From Lachnospiraceae bacterium (lineage in GTDB: Bacteria; Bacillota; Clostridia; Lachnospirales; Lachnospiraceae): a stretch of 64,000 nt of DNA. The notes below the pieces were generated by a model, which ran no database searches, had not been told where the DNA came from, and was given only the letters and a program-made list of their open reading frames with translations. Location of the stretch: NCBI GenBank assembly GCA_015057275.1, contig SVEO01000002.1, positions 103,784 to 167,783 on the forward strand, given 5' to 3'. The translations under genes and the position numbers were made by a program. Positions 25,952-35,240 of the stretch are shown one piece after another (positions within the stretch are counted from its first letter, which is position 1; every line of letters starts with the position of its first letter).

Positions 25952-28231
25952 TTATTCTTTTTTATCTGCTCGTTTCGCTTTTCTCTTTTCGGATATCATC
26001 TTCATACTATACCACAAAGCACCTGTAATAAATACAGATGAATATGCGCCAACAATAATACCTACAATCAAAGGCATTGCGAAGAGTCGAATTGAGTTCA
26101 CGCCCAACAGGAATACCATGAAAATGGTAATAAAGGTCGTAAAAGTAGTGTATAAGCTTCTGGTCAACGTCTGAGTGATACTCTTATTGACAACATCTGC
26201 GTAGGTCTCTTTCGGCCCCATAAATTCAAGATTCTCACGGATACGGTCAAAAATAACAATGGTCGCATTAATCGAGTAACCTACGATCGTCAGCATGCAA
26301 GCAATAAATGTGTTATCCACGGAAATACGTGCCACGCCGTAGAACACGAGTACTATAAGCACGTCGTGCAGCAGGGCGATAATCGCACTGGTCGCAAACT
26401 TCAAATCTTTGAATCGCATCCAAATATAAAGCAGCATGCAAAGCGTTGCCAACAATACCGAAATAATCGCGTCAGACTTCATTTCTTCGCTGACGGAGGA
26501 GCTGATATAGTCGGTCTGGAAACTGGATTCAATCGCGCCGAACTGTTCAACCAATACTTTTTTTACCTCAGCAAGCACCTGATTTTCGGTATTATCAATG
26601 TCGGTTGCAGTCGCATCTGTACCAGTCGCAAGGTTTACATTATTAAGCTCTTTCATACGAATGACGATTTCGCTGGAGTCAATGTAACACTGACCCTGTA
26701 CGTCGGTGTCTCCAATAATCTCCTGAATGACCGGCTTAATATTTTCATTGAAATAATCAATATCATAATTTTCTTTGTATTCAGCCGTAACGGAAGTACC
26801 GCCGCGGAATTCCACAGAATAGTTCAAAAATCCTTCGCCGCTTGCACTTTTTATGCCCATAAAAACAAGACCTGCCGCAATCACAAGGCCGGAAATAATC
26901 AGACAAATATTTTTCTTGCCAAGGAAGTTGATTGGCTTTCTTTCCTTCGCTGCGCCATAGAATTTCTTATCCTTAACACCCATGCGGAACACAAGATACA
27001 TCAGGAATCTGGAAATCACCATGGCTGTAAACATGGAAGTTAAAATACCAACAGCTAAAGTCTGTGCGAAGCCCTGTACAGGACCGGAACCCTTCCACAT
27101 CAAGATGAGTGCCGCAATAAAGGTTGTAATATTACCGTCAACAATCGCACTTGTCGCCTTCTTAAAGCCGGTCTTAATCGCCGTTTCCACTCGTTCACCG
27201 GCTGCGATTTCTTCCTTTATACGTGCGTAAATAATAACATTCGCATCAACTGCCATGCCGATGGAGAGGATAATACCTGCAATACCCGGCAAAGTCAGGG
27301 TCAGGTTGAACGCCTGCATAATCAGCATTTCAAGTGCGATATATAAAATCAGTGCAAAACTGGAAACAAGGCCCGGCACACGGTAAACAATAATCATGAA
27401 AATGATAACAATCAGGAATCCAATCAGACCTGCAGTTACACTGGAACCGAGCGCGTCATTACCAAGCTTGGCACCGACCACCGAAGAACTAATCTGCTCT
27501 AATTCAAGGCTCAGAGAACCAATACGAATCATCGATGCGAGTTCATCTGCCACCTCGTAGGTGTCCATACCTGTAATGACACACTCACCATTCGTAATTA
27601 CTGCGGATACGACCGGGGCACTGATAATTTCGCCGTCATACATGATAGCCAATTCCTGATCCATCAACTGCAAGGTTGCTTCTGCCAGCTTTTTTGTACC
27701 TTCTTCTGTCATCTTCAGTGCAACAACATAACTTAAACCATCGGTAGAAAGACCGTCTCCTGTGCTGCTGGACTGTGTATTCGGCTGTGCATCAGCAATA
27801 TCTGTACCATTCAGCCAAACTGTATAAGCTTCGTTTACCTCGGTGGAAGGATCATCTTTCTTTCCGCTGTCGGATACGAACTGCAAAGAGCCCGGTCTGC
27901 CCAATTCTTCTGCCACCTTCGCGTCATCATATTCGCCCGGAATATCGACCGTAATACGGTCTGTACCTACCGCATAAACCTGCGATTCCGTGCTATATGT
28001 AAATACACGCTTTTCTAATTTGTTTTTTGTGTCATTAAATTCCTCTTCGGTAAACGAATCATTCTTAACCTGATAGGTAATGCTCACGCCGCCCTTTAAG
28101 TCTAATCCCAACTTAACGTTCTTCGCGCTGCCGGTGTGATTTTCACCGACACCGAAATATGTAATTCCGGCAATGACTGCAATTGCAATCAGTGATAATG
28201 CAAATAAAACGCTGCTTAACCCTTTCTTCAT
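25952..28231 (-). CDS. secDF: Fused protein-export membrane proteins SecD-SecF
   Basis: SecDF uses the proton gradient to pull exported proteins out of the Sec channel. The 759-residue product is a natural SecD-SecF fusion: SecD ~1-425 (first helix ~8-26, GLDLKGGVSITY, periplasmic P1 domain, then helices with GLIGFLIVIIFM and MAVDANVIIYARIKEE), SecF ~435-745 (NFLGKKNICLIISG, VEFRGGTSV, GYSINATIVIFDRIRE). The D/E/R residues of proton transport lie in those IYARIKEE and FDRIRE segments. Fusion forms are common in Firmicutes. It follows the SCIFF maturase gene by 21 bases and probably shares its transcript. Confidence 0.97.
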   Translation of the reverse strand: MKKGLSSVLFALSLIAIAVIAGITYFGVGENHTGSAKNVKLGLDLKGGVSITYQVKNDSFTEEEFNDTKNKLEKRVFTYSTESQVYAVGTDRITVDIPGEYDDAKVAEELGRPGSLQFVSDSGKKDDPSTEVNEAYTVWLNGTDIADAQPNTQSSSTGDGLSTDGLSYVVALKMTEEGTKKLAEATLQLMDQELAIMYDGEIISAPVVSAVITNGECVITGMDTYEVADELASMIRIGSLSLELEQISSSVVGAKLGNDALGSSVTAGLIGFLIVIIFMIIVYRVPGLVSSFALILYIALEMLIMQAFNLTLTLPGIAGIILSIGMAVDANVIIYARIKEEIAAGERVETAIKTGFKKATSAIVDGNITTFIAALILMWKGSGPVQGFAQTLAVGILTSMFTAMVISRFLMYLVFRMGVKDKKFYGAAKERKPINFLGKKNICLIISGLVIAAGLVFMGIKSASGEGFLNYSVEFRGGTSVTAEYKENYDIDYFNENIKPVIQEIIGDTDVQGQCYIDSSEIVIRMKELNNVNLATGTDATATDIDNTENQVLAEVKKVLVEQFGAIESSFQTDYISSSVSEEMKSDAIISVLLATLCMLLYIWMRFKDLKFATSAIIALLHDVLIVLVFYGVARISVDNTFIACMLTIVGYSINATIVIFDRIRENLEFMGPKETYADVVNKSITQTLTRSLYTTFTTFITIFMVFLLGVNSIRLFAMPLIVGIIVGAYSSVFITGALWYSMKMISEKRKAKRADKKE

Positions 28232-28252
28232 TCTTTTTGTCCTTCTTTCTGT

Positions 28253-29611
28253 TTATTCTTCCTCTGCTAACGCAGCTTTAATCATAATCGCACATTCCAC
28301 ACGCTTTCTTTGCATCTCGCAACCGATGTCGTATGCGTCGTGAATCGTACCATGGAACTGGTAGGAGTTGGCTGCACAGCCACCGCTGCAGTAAAATTTA
28401 GCGAAACAGTTCTTGCATTTTTCCTTAGAATATACGTTGCAGCTCTTGAATTCCTTTACAAGGTCCTGACGCTTAATGCCTTCATCCACATTTCCCATCA
28501 GAAATTCTTCCTGACCAACGAACTGATGGCACGGATAAAAATCCCCCCAAGGGGTTACCGCCAGATATTCTGTGCCGGAACCGCAGCCGGAAAGACGCTT
28601 TGCCACACAAGGTCCCTGCGTCAAATCAATCATAAAATGAAAGAAATTAAAGCCGTTTCCTTCCTTCGCGCGCTTAATGTATTCTTCCGCCAGAATATCG
28701 TACTGCTCCATAATCGCCGGCAAATCTTCCTCACGAATCGCATACGGCTCGTCCTCGCCGCCAACCACCGGTTCTATGGACATCTGCTTAAATCCCAAAT
28801 CTGCAAAGTGTTTGACGTCTTCCGCAAAGTCGATATTTTCGCGCGTAAATGTGCCGCGCACATAGTAATTGTTCTGGTTTCTGCTTTCCGCTAACTTCTG
28901 ATACTTAGGAACAATCAAATCATAGCTACCTTTGCCGTTGCGGAACGGACGCATCGCATCGTTAACCGACTTTCTTCCGTCAAGACTAAGCACCACGTTT
29001 GCCATCTCGCGGTTGGCAAATTCCATTACCTCATCGTTTAAAAGGACGCCGTTTGTCGTCAAAGTGAAACGGAACTTCTTGTTAAATTCCTCTTCTTTGG
29101 AACGGCCGTAGCGTACAAGCTCTTTTACCACATCCCAGTTCATCAACGGTTCACCGCCGAAAAAATCCACTTCCAAATTTTTTCGTTTGCCGGAGTTGGC
29201 AATCAAAAAGTCGAGCGCCTTCTTTCCGACTTCGAGGCTCATCAGCGCTCTTCTGCCGTGGTATTCTCCCTCTTCCGCAAAACAGTATTTGCAGGCAAGG
29301 TTGCAGTCGTGCGCGATATGTAGGCACATCGCCTTCACAACCGTCGGACGGTCGTCCATCATCGAGATGTACGGTTCGTAACTATCCTCAGTAAATAGCT
29401 GGCCATCTTTCTTTAATATTTCAATTTCTTCATATGCTTCCTTAATGTCTGCTTCCGGGTATTCGCACTGCAATTCACAGATTATTTCATCAAGCGAATG
29501 ACTCTCATACATGGCAATCATTCGGTACATCAAATCATCTGTCACATGCACACAACCGCTGTTGACATCGAGCACAATGTTGTATCCGTTGTTTTTATAT
29601 TGGTGTATCAC
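28253..29611 (-). CDS. scfB: SCIFF peptide maturase (thioether-forming radical SAM/SPASM enzyme)
   Basis: This enzyme installs thioether (sactionine-type) bonds in the SCIFF ribosomal peptide encoded just upstream. The 452-residue product begins with a peptide-recognition segment (~1-90), then the radical SAM cluster motif with Cys103, Cys107 and Cys110 (CNLACKYC), EVDFFGGEPL (~148-157), and a C-terminal SPASM region with several Cys (GCGSGTEY, CHQF, CNVYSKEKCKNCFAKFYCSGGC) for two more iron-sulfur clusters. The Clostridium thermocellum enzyme CteB is the characterised relative. Order TIGR04086-SCIFF-maturase-secDF is the classic clostridial arrangement. Confidence 0.95.
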   Translation of the reverse strand: MIHQYKNNGYNIVLDVNSGCVHVTDDLMYRMIAMYESHSLDEIICELQCEYPEADIKEAYEEIEILKKDGQLFTEDSYEPYISMMDDRPTVVKAMCLHIAHDCNLACKYCFAEEGEYHGRRALMSLEVGKKALDFLIANSGKRKNLEVDFFGGEPLMNWDVVKELVRYGRSKEEEFNKKFRFTLTTNGVLLNDEVMEFANREMANVVLSLDGRKSVNDAMRPFRNGKGSYDLIVPKYQKLAESRNQNNYYVRGTFTRENIDFAEDVKHFADLGFKQMSIEPVVGGEDEPYAIREEDLPAIMEQYDILAEEYIKRAKEGNGFNFFHFMIDLTQGPCVAKRLSGCGSGTEYLAVTPWGDFYPCHQFVGQEEFLMGNVDEGIKRQDLVKEFKSCNVYSKEKCKNCFAKFYCSGGCAANSYQFHGTIHDAYDIGCEMQRKRVECAIMIKAALAEEE

Positions 29612-29655
29612 TTGAAACCTCCATAGGTCGTGAATTTATTTTCTTAATAACGCAA

Positions 29656-29695
29656 GAGGCTGTTGTCATACTTTTTTCAATATGACAACAGCTTC
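29656..29695 (-). promoter_or_regulatory. Strong hairpin between SCIFF and its maturase gene
   Basis: A perfect 12-bp stem GCTGTTGTCATA/TATGACAACAGC (29659-29670, 29681-29692), extended by three more pairs including one G-U, around a 10-base loop. No T-tract follows the minus-strand stem (CCTCTTGCG), so it is not a standard terminator. It may limit read-through or protect the precursor mRNA end, giving more SCIFF than maturase. That role is inference. Confidence 0.65.
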
Positions 29696-29723
29696 CGAAA
29701 TTTCATTTTCTTCTGAAAAACAA

Positions 29724-29867
29724 TTATTTATTGTTTTCGCAGCTCTGATTTCCTACGGTACAGGATGTCTTACAAGCAGACTGGCAGGATGTCTGGCATT
29801 CGCCGCAGCCGCCCTTCTTCATTGTATCCTTTAAAGTCTTATTTGTTAATGTCTTTACGTGCTTCAT
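29724..29867 (-). CDS. scfA: SCIFF ribosomal peptide precursor (six cysteines in forty-five)
   Basis: A 47-residue precursor of the SCIFF family, the substrate of the adjacent radical SAM maturase. The leader MKHVKTLTNKTLKDTMKKGG is followed by a core with exactly six cysteines at 21, 24, 28, 32, 36 and 43, and Thr/Ser residues as thioether acceptors. The biological role of SCIFF in clostridia is not known. The ATG at 29867 has GGAGG 9 bases upstream; a longer in-frame extension is rejected. A promoter lies just ahead, and a strong hairpin separates it from the maturase gene. Confidence 0.96.
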   Translation of the reverse strand: MKHVKTLTNKTLKDTMKKGGCGECQTSCQSACKTSCTVGNQSCENNK

Positions 29868-29901
29868 GGATAAGCTCCTCCTTATTACATAATCTTTCAC
29901 G

Positions 29902-29929
29902 AGTATAACACATTTCGCCAAGAATTCAA
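29902..29929 (-). promoter_or_regulatory. Sigma-A promoter for SCIFF
   Basis: On the minus strand TTGAAT (29929-29924) and TATACT (29907-29902) with a 16-base spacer, about 40 bases before the SCIFF start. Confidence 0.7.
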
Positions 29930-29987
29930 ATATTTTTTTCATTTCTTCCGCATATATTCCGCAAAAAATATGTGGATATGTAACTTT

Positions 29988-30341
29988 TTAGCTAATCATG
30001 CCGCCAAACATCCCGGCGAGCGTACAAATCGCCGCGGAAACGAGCATACCGACACCATCATCATAAAAGTGCCTTGTGAGAATAAACGAGATGGCCGACA
30101 CCACTACAAAGTAAATTAAACCTTGCAGTGCGCCCCAAAGGAATCTTTGCTTTTCCTTCACTTTGCCAATAATAAATCCTCCCAGCAGATTTGCCAAAAT
30201 GTAAATGACGACCACTCCGACGGCAATCGCAGTATCGCGCCACTGAAATTTGTAGGCAAGCCCGGCCAACGCAAGAATCATAATTGCGCTGAATCCGTAG
30301 ACTGCCAGCAAAACCTTCAAGAAAATCTTCCATACTTTCAT
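29988..30341 (-). CDS. TIGR04086 family membrane protein
   Basis: A 117-residue protein with four membrane helices (~8-28, ~36-56, ~66-86, ~93-115). Build, size and place directly upstream of SCIFF match the TIGR04086 putative membrane family, which recurs in this neighbourhood in clostridia. No function is known; transport or sensing of the SCIFF product is sometimes assumed from synteny and would be inference here. No clear SD stronger than AAAGGG near the ATG. Confidence 0.82.
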   Translation of the reverse strand: MKVWKIFLKVLLAVYGFSAIMILALAGLAYKFQWRDTAIAVGVVVIYILANLLGGFIIGKVKEKQRFLWGALQGLIYFVVVSAISFILTRHFYDDGVGMLVSAAICTLAGMFGGMIS

Positions 30342-30411
30342 ATTCCGTTTTCCCTTTGGTCAACCTTTTTTTCAATATATGACCGGGAAGCAGGAAACAT
30401 TCCGTATGGTT

Positions 30412-30846
30412 TTAGTCTTCTAATTTGCCATACTGCTCATCGCAATACATGCAGCGGTAAATCTTCTTTTCCTTATCAGAAAGAACAAACACCTGCTCAA
30501 GCTCCTGCTCGATTGATGTGATGCAGCGTGGGTTTTTGCACTTCACTACATTTGTAATCTTCTTCGGGAGCATCAATTTCTTCTTTTCGGTAATCTTACC
30601 ATTCTCAATTACGTTAATCGTAATCGCATCATCGATATATCCTAAGACATCCAAATCCAACACATCAAGCGGTGCGCTGATTTTAATGATGTCCTTGCAA
30701 CCCATTTTGTTGCTGGTTGCATTCTTAATAATCGCCACCTGACAGTCCAGCTTATCAAGTCCAAGATATTTGTAAATGGACATGGACTTTCCTGCTTTGA
30801 TATGGTCTAACACAAATCCATTCGTTAAGCTTCCTACATTCAACAT
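30412..30846 (-). CDS. pyrI: Aspartate carbamoyltransferase regulatory subunit
   Basis: PyrI binds CTP/ATP and gives allosteric control to the PyrB catalytic trimers in de novo pyrimidine synthesis. The 144-residue product has the N-terminal nucleotide-binding domain and a C-terminal zinc domain with Cys pairs (CKNPRC and CMYC) that holds the PyrB-PyrI interface. The ATG at 30846 has AAAGGTGAG upstream and lies 7 bases after the pyrB stop. Length is slightly short of the E. coli 153 residues but complete. Confidence 0.96.
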   Translation of the reverse strand: MLNVGSLTNGFVLDHIKAGKSMSIYKYLGLDKLDCQVAIIKNATSNKMGCKDIIKISAPLDVLDLDVLGYIDDAITINVIENGKITEKKKLMLPKKITNVVKCKNPRCITSIEQELEQVFVLSDKEKKIYRCMYCDEQYGKLED

Positions 30847-30853
30847 ATCATTC

Positions 30854-31792
30854 TCACCTTTCCGCATTTGCTTCATCTACTTTGATATTCAATAAGGTAA
30901 GGATTAATGCCATTCGGGCATAAACTCCAAACTGCGCCTGCTTAAAATATGCTGCTCTCGGGTCTTTGTCAATCTCCACCGAAATTTCGTTTACTCGCGG
31001 TAACGGATGCAGAATAATCATATCTTCCTTGGCATTCTGCATCTTGTCCTTATCTAAAATGTACACATCTTTCAAACGAACGTAATCCTGCTCATTAAAG
31101 AAACGTTCTTTCTGCACTCTAGTCATGTAAAGTACATCGAGCTCGCCCATAACCTCTTCCATACTTTCCACTTCGCGGAACGGAATGTTATTTGCCACCA
31201 GCACATTTTCACGAATATAATCCGGCAGCGCCAATTCCTTCGGCGCAATCAGAACGAAAGAAATGTTTGCATAACGGACAAGCGCATTTATTAAGGAATG
31301 TACCGTTCTGCCAAACTTCAAATCTCCGCACAAACCAATGGTCAGATTGTTCAGTTTCCCTTTCAAGGAACGAATCGTCAACAAGTCCGTCAACGTCTGC
31401 GTTGGATGATGATGACCCCCGTCACCGGCATTAATCACTGGAATACCTGAATGTAACGATGCTACTAATGGTGCGCCCTCCTTCGGGTGTCTCATTGCAC
31501 ATATATCAGCATAGCAGGAAATAATACGAATCGTATCTGCTACACTTTCTCCCTTTGATGCCGAGCTAGAGTCGGCAGAAGAAAAGCCTAACACACTACC
31601 GCCTAAATTTAACATTGCTGCCTCAAAACTTAAACGGGTACGGGTACTAGGCTCATAAAACAAAGTTGCTAATTTCTTACCATGACATACTTCAGAATAC
31701 TTTTCACGATTTTCTTTTATATCAGTTGCCAAATCAAGAAGTTGATTAATTTCTTCTGCGCTGAAATCCAACGGACTAATTAAATGTCTCAT
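30854..31792 (-). CDS. pyrB: Aspartate carbamoyltransferase catalytic subunit
   Basis: PyrB condenses carbamoyl phosphate with aspartate, the first committed step of pyrimidine synthesis. The 312-residue product carries [16 protein letters not shown] (carbamoyl-phosphate site, ~46-61), [11 protein letters not shown] (~128-138) and HPLPRVNEI (~264-272). It is the usual length and is followed by pyrI. No PyrR binding site or attenuator is evident in the 50-base leader, so control may lie at the enzyme. Confidence 0.97.
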   Translation of the reverse strand: MRHLISPLDFSAEEINQLLDLATDIKENREKYSEVCHGKKLATLFYEPSTRTRLSFEAAMLNLGGSVLGFSSADSSSASKGESVADTIRIISCYADICAMRHPKEGAPLVASLHSGIPVINAGDGGHHHPTQTLTDLLTIRSLKGKLNNLTIGLCGDLKFGRTVHSLINALVRYANISFVLIAPKELALPDYIRENVLVANNIPFREVESMEEVMGELDVLYMTRVQKERFFNEQDYVRLKDVYILDKDKMQNAKEDMIILHPLPRVNEISVEIDKDPRAAYFKQAQFGVYARMALILTLLNIKVDEANAER

Positions 31793-31844
31793 GATGTTCC
31801 TCCATTCTGTCGCATAACGACAAATACATCATAATATAAATCGA

Positions 31845-33113
31845 CTAATTTTTCAACGCTTTTTTCTCGGTTTTCACAATTTGAATTTTATCGACACGCT
31901 TTTTATCCAGCGTAAGAACTGTCAAAGAACATTCTTCGAGTTCTACTGAGTCTCCTACCTCCGGAATCTTATCGAGTGCTTCGATAATAATGCCTGCAAG
32001 CGACTCATATTCATCCGAAGAAAGTTTTAAATCAAGTTCATCATTGATATCTGCAATACGTGTCTGTCCGGATACAATATACTCACTTTGCGTAATAGAG
32101 TGAATCTGATCTTCCTCATCATAGTCATATTCATCACGAATATCCCCGACGATTTCTTCAAGAATATCTTCTAAAGTAAGAAGTCCGGCCGGTACTCCGT
32201 ATTCGTCGAGAACGATACTGCTGTTGACCGCTGTTTTCTTCATTTCCAGCATCAAATCATTCAAACGCTTGGATTCATAAGTGAAGTGTGCTTCTCGCAA
32301 GAAATCACGAATATGGAAGTCATGTTTCTTATCATATAAAAGCAAATCTTTTATATTAAGAATACCGATAATATTATCGGTACTATCTTCATAAACCGGG
32401 AATCGCGTGAAACGGTCTCGAATAAAAATTTCCAAAAGTTCTTTGTAACTGCTTTCCACATCCACAATTGTCATATCAATACGCGGTACCATAATATCCT
32501 TCGCTGTCGCATCGCCAAGATCAAACACATTCTTGATTAGCTTGCGTTCTTCGGTCTCGATAATCCCTTCCTCATGACTGACATCCACCATTGTACGCAA
32601 TTCGGTTTCGGTAATAACGCTGGCCTTCTTATCCGGATCAACACCGATAAACTTCATCACGCCACCCGCCATAAAATTAATCACGACAATTACCGGTGTG
32701 AACACCGTCATGATAGCTAAAATAATCGGCGCATAAAACAATGCCATCTTTTCTGCATGGACTGTCGCCATGTTTTTTGGTGTAATCTCACCGAAAATAA
32801 GAATTAAAATCGTCAGGATACCGGTTGCAAAGCTTACTGCATAGTCATTAAACAACTTCTGCGCAAGAAGCGTGGTTAATGCAGATGCAGACAAATTCAC
32901 AATATTATTACCGATAAGAATTGCACTGAGCATCTTACCGGAATTCTCCGAAATTTTCTGCAACTTATCGGCATTTTTTACGCCATCTTCAACCAATGCT
33001 CTTACTCGTACCTTACCGATAGTAGTTAGTGAAGTTTCTGCCGATGAAAAGAATGCGGACATGCCTAATAAACAGACTAAAACTATTAATTGAAATATTT
33101 CTCCTGAGCCCAT
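31845..33113 (-). CDS. CNNM/CorC (HlyC) family transporter with CBS pair
   Basis: The 422-residue product has a DUF21/CNNM membrane domain (~1-190; first helix with LLGMSAFFSSAETSLTT), a CBS pair (~205-325, with DIMVPRIDMTIVDV and FTRFPVYEDSTDNIIGI), and a C-terminal CorC_HlyC domain (~335-415). Relatives are Mg2+ or Co2+ exporters regulated by ATP-Mg binding at the CBS pair; hemolysin annotations are historical. AAAGGAA precedes the ATG. It lies directly downstream of the RNase P RNA gene on the same strand. Confidence 0.93.
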   Translation of the reverse strand: MGSGEIFQLIVLVCLLGMSAFFSSAETSLTTIGKVRVRALVEDGVKNADKLQKISENSGKMLSAILIGNNIVNLSASALTTLLAQKLFNDYAVSFATGILTILILIFGEITPKNMATVHAEKMALFYAPIILAIMTVFTPVIVVINFMAGGVMKFIGVDPDKKASVITETELRTMVDVSHEEGIIETEERKLIKNVFDLGDATAKDIMVPRIDMTIVDVESSYKELLEIFIRDRFTRFPVYEDSTDNIIGILNIKDLLLYDKKHDFHIRDFLREAHFTYESKRLNDLMLEMKKTAVNSSIVLDEYGVPAGLLTLEDILEEIVGDIRDEYDYDEEDQIHSITQSEYIVSGQTRIADINDELDLKLSSDEYESLAGIIIEALDKIPEVGDSVELEECSLTVLTLDKKRVDKIQIVKTEKKALKN

Positions 33114-33157
33114 AATTTCCTTTCTTTATAACAGTTAAAAATGATATCTTGATGTAA

Positions 33158-33499
33158 ATGAGTAGGACGATAAGCCGGGTTATGTCGAGAATGATCATCT
33201 ATCTAGGCCTGATGTTACCACCAGGCTCAAGCGACCTACCCGAAAGCAGACGGGCCGCCTTATGCTTTCTATTGGTCTTGCTTCGAATGGGGTTTACATG
33301 TGCCCTGCCTGTTACCAGCCAGGCGGTAGTCTCTTACACTGCCCTTCCACCCTTACCACTTGCGTGGCGGTATATTTCTGTTGCACTTTCCTGGGAGTCA
33401 CCTCCACCGGACGTTATCCGGCATCCTGCCCTATGAAGCCCGGACTTTCCTCACCCGGTTTCCGAAGGAACCGGCCGCGATCATTTATCCTACTCATAC
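33158..33499 (-). ncRNA. rnpB: RNase P RNA
   Basis: Read on the minus strand, the region contains the universal core GAGGAAAGTCCGGGCT near the 5' end, the GTGCAACAGAAA segment, the GTAACAGGCAGGGC region and the closing CATAACCCGGCTTAT. The 5' and 3' ends pair as helix P1 (GAGTAGGA with TCCTACTC). Length is about 340 nucleotides. The pattern with a GGTGGAGGTGACTCCCAGG stretch looks like an A-type (ancestral) RNase P RNA, as in clostridia. Exact ends are estimated from P1. Confidence 0.96.
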
Positions 33500-33512
33500 A
33501 CATTTACGAGGC

Positions 33513-33541
33513 ATTATATATGAAATCAAAAAAAATGTAAA
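33513..33541 (-). promoter_or_regulatory. Sigma-A promoter for rnpB
   Basis: On the minus strand TTTACA (33541-33536) and TATAAT (33518-33513) with a 17-base spacer; the predicted start falls a few bases before helix P1 of the RNase P RNA. Confidence 0.8.
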
Positions 33542-33576
33542 GAAGTTCGTTAAAAATCGTAGCAAATCCGTACTCT

Positions 33577-35235
33577 TTACGAGAAACAGCTACCGCCGAT
33601 AAATTCACGCAAAAGCGAATTGTTTGGCACATGCTCGCTTGTCACTCCCAGAAAATAATCCAGGAAATCAAGCATTCTCTTGGCCTCCGGATAATATTCG
33701 TCCTCCGGTCCAATCGTAAATAAGAGCGGCTCCGCAAACTGCTTTAACACCGACAATTCATAAATTAGTGTTGAGTTAAACATCACATCTGCTTCTTCCT
33801 GATACGGGAAAATGTTCTTTTCCTCGCCGCGGCGAACAGAAGCCCACATCGCAAGTGTCGCCTTTGCATCAAGATTTCTCGTCCGCGCATCACGAACCAT
33901 GCGACGAAGCATTCGGCAATCCGCGGTCGGAATGCGGTTGTGTTCATCTACATTTAACTGCGTCAACGCACTGAGATAAATCTTAAATTTTCGTTCTTTC
34001 GGAAGTTGACTTGTCAGGCGGTCATTCAGGCAGTGAATGCCTTCAATTACCAAAATATCATCCTCCGCCAACTGCAAACGCTTTCCTTTATACTCGCGAC
34101 ATCCCTTCATAAAATTGAATGTAGGAAGCTCCACAGCCTCTCCGGCAATCAACGCTAACATATCTTTTTGAAACTGTTCAATATCCACCGCCTCAATCGC
34201 CTCAAAATCATATTTTCCATCCGCATCGCGCGGCGTAAATTCCCGGTCCACAAAATAATCATCTACTGCAATCGGGTGTGGCTTTAATCCGTATGCCCGC
34301 AACTGAATAGATAGGCGGTGTGAAAATGTCGTCTTGCCGGACGAGGATGGCCCCGCAATTAGAACAATCTTCTTTGTATAATCCTCAGCAATCGTCTTGG
34401 CAATTTCTGCAATCTTCCGTTCCTGCAAGGCTTCCTGCACAAGCATCAGTTCCGTAATATTTCCGTTAACAATCTGTTCATTCAGCTCGCCGATGGTTGA
34501 TGCCTCCATCCGCTTAATCCAGTCGTCGGCCTCCAAGAGCGTATCCGACAATTTCTGCGGAATCGTCTCCTCCGGCACCACCAATGGATTTTTCACAGAC
34601 GGTAAATGTAATAAAAATCCATCCTCAAATAGGGAAAGGCCAAAATTTTTCAGATTTTCGGTATTCGGAAGCATATGTCCGTAAAAGTAGTCCTCGAAAC
34701 CGTCTAACTCATAAATCGGAACCTTCTCATGCTTACGGAAACGGAACAGCTTTTCCTTCTCATACATTCGATGTCGGCGAAACAACTCAATCGCTTCACC
34801 CGTTTCCATGTGGCGTTTACGAATCGGCTTACGTTCCCGTACCATCTGCTCCATCTTTTTCTGCACCGAAAAAAGCAGTTCTTTTGTCAACTCTACTTTC
34901 CCTTTATATGCACAAAACAGACTATGCCCCAGCGAATGCTTAATCTCTATTTTTTTTATATTTTTGATACCGCATACATCGTAAAATGCTTTCAACATCA
35001 ACAACGTAACACTTCTACGGTACGCTTCCATTCCGTATTTCTCGCCAATTGTAATAAATTCAATATGACTATTTTTACCGGCATGATGATACAATTCACA
35101 TATCTTGCCGTTTTTTACGGCTAGTGCAATCGGATACGAATATTCCGGCTGTACTTTTTTTGCAAGCTGATACAATGTTGTATCTGCCGAAAATTCTATC
35201 TCTTGCCCTCTTACAACCCCTTTATACATTTCCAT
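33577..35235 (-). CDS. Nucleoside (uridine kinase-like) kinase with N-terminal TGS/ThrRS-like region
   Basis: The 552-residue product joins an N-terminal TGS-like and threonyl-tRNA-synthetase-like editing region (~1-270, with HSLGHSLFCAYKG recalling the HxxxH editing site) to a C-terminal uridine-kinase/phosphoribulokinase domain (~285-545) with P-loop LIAGPSSSGKTTFSHRL, DDYFVDREFTPRD and VIEGIHCLND. This composite is widespread in clostridia and Thermotogae and phosphorylates a nucleoside; the exact substrate is not set by sequence. It starts 5 bases after trmK and so belongs to the dnaG-trmK transcript. Confidence 0.9.
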   Translation of the reverse strand: MEMYKGVVRGQEIEFSADTTLYQLAKKVQPEYSYPIALAVKNGKICELYHHAGKNSHIEFITIGEKYGMEAYRRSVTLLMLKAFYDVCGIKNIKKIEIKHSLGHSLFCAYKGKVELTKELLFSVQKKMEQMVRERKPIRKRHMETGEAIELFRRHRMYEKEKLFRFRKHEKVPIYELDGFEDYFYGHMLPNTENLKNFGLSLFEDGFLLHLPSVKNPLVVPEETIPQKLSDTLLEADDWIKRMEASTIGELNEQIVNGNITELMLVQEALQERKIAEIAKTIAEDYTKKIVLIAGPSSSGKTTFSHRLSIQLRAYGLKPHPIAVDDYFVDREFTPRDADGKYDFEAIEAVDIEQFQKDMLALIAGEAVELPTFNFMKGCREYKGKRLQLAEDDILVIEGIHCLNDRLTSQLPKERKFKIYLSALTQLNVDEHNRIPTADCRMLRRMVRDARTRNLDAKATLAMWASVRRGEEKNIFPYQEEADVMFNSTLIYELSVLKQFAEPLLFTIGPEDEYYPEAKRMLDFLDYFLGVTSEHVPNNSLLREFIGGSCFS

Positions 35236-35240
35236 AGATT

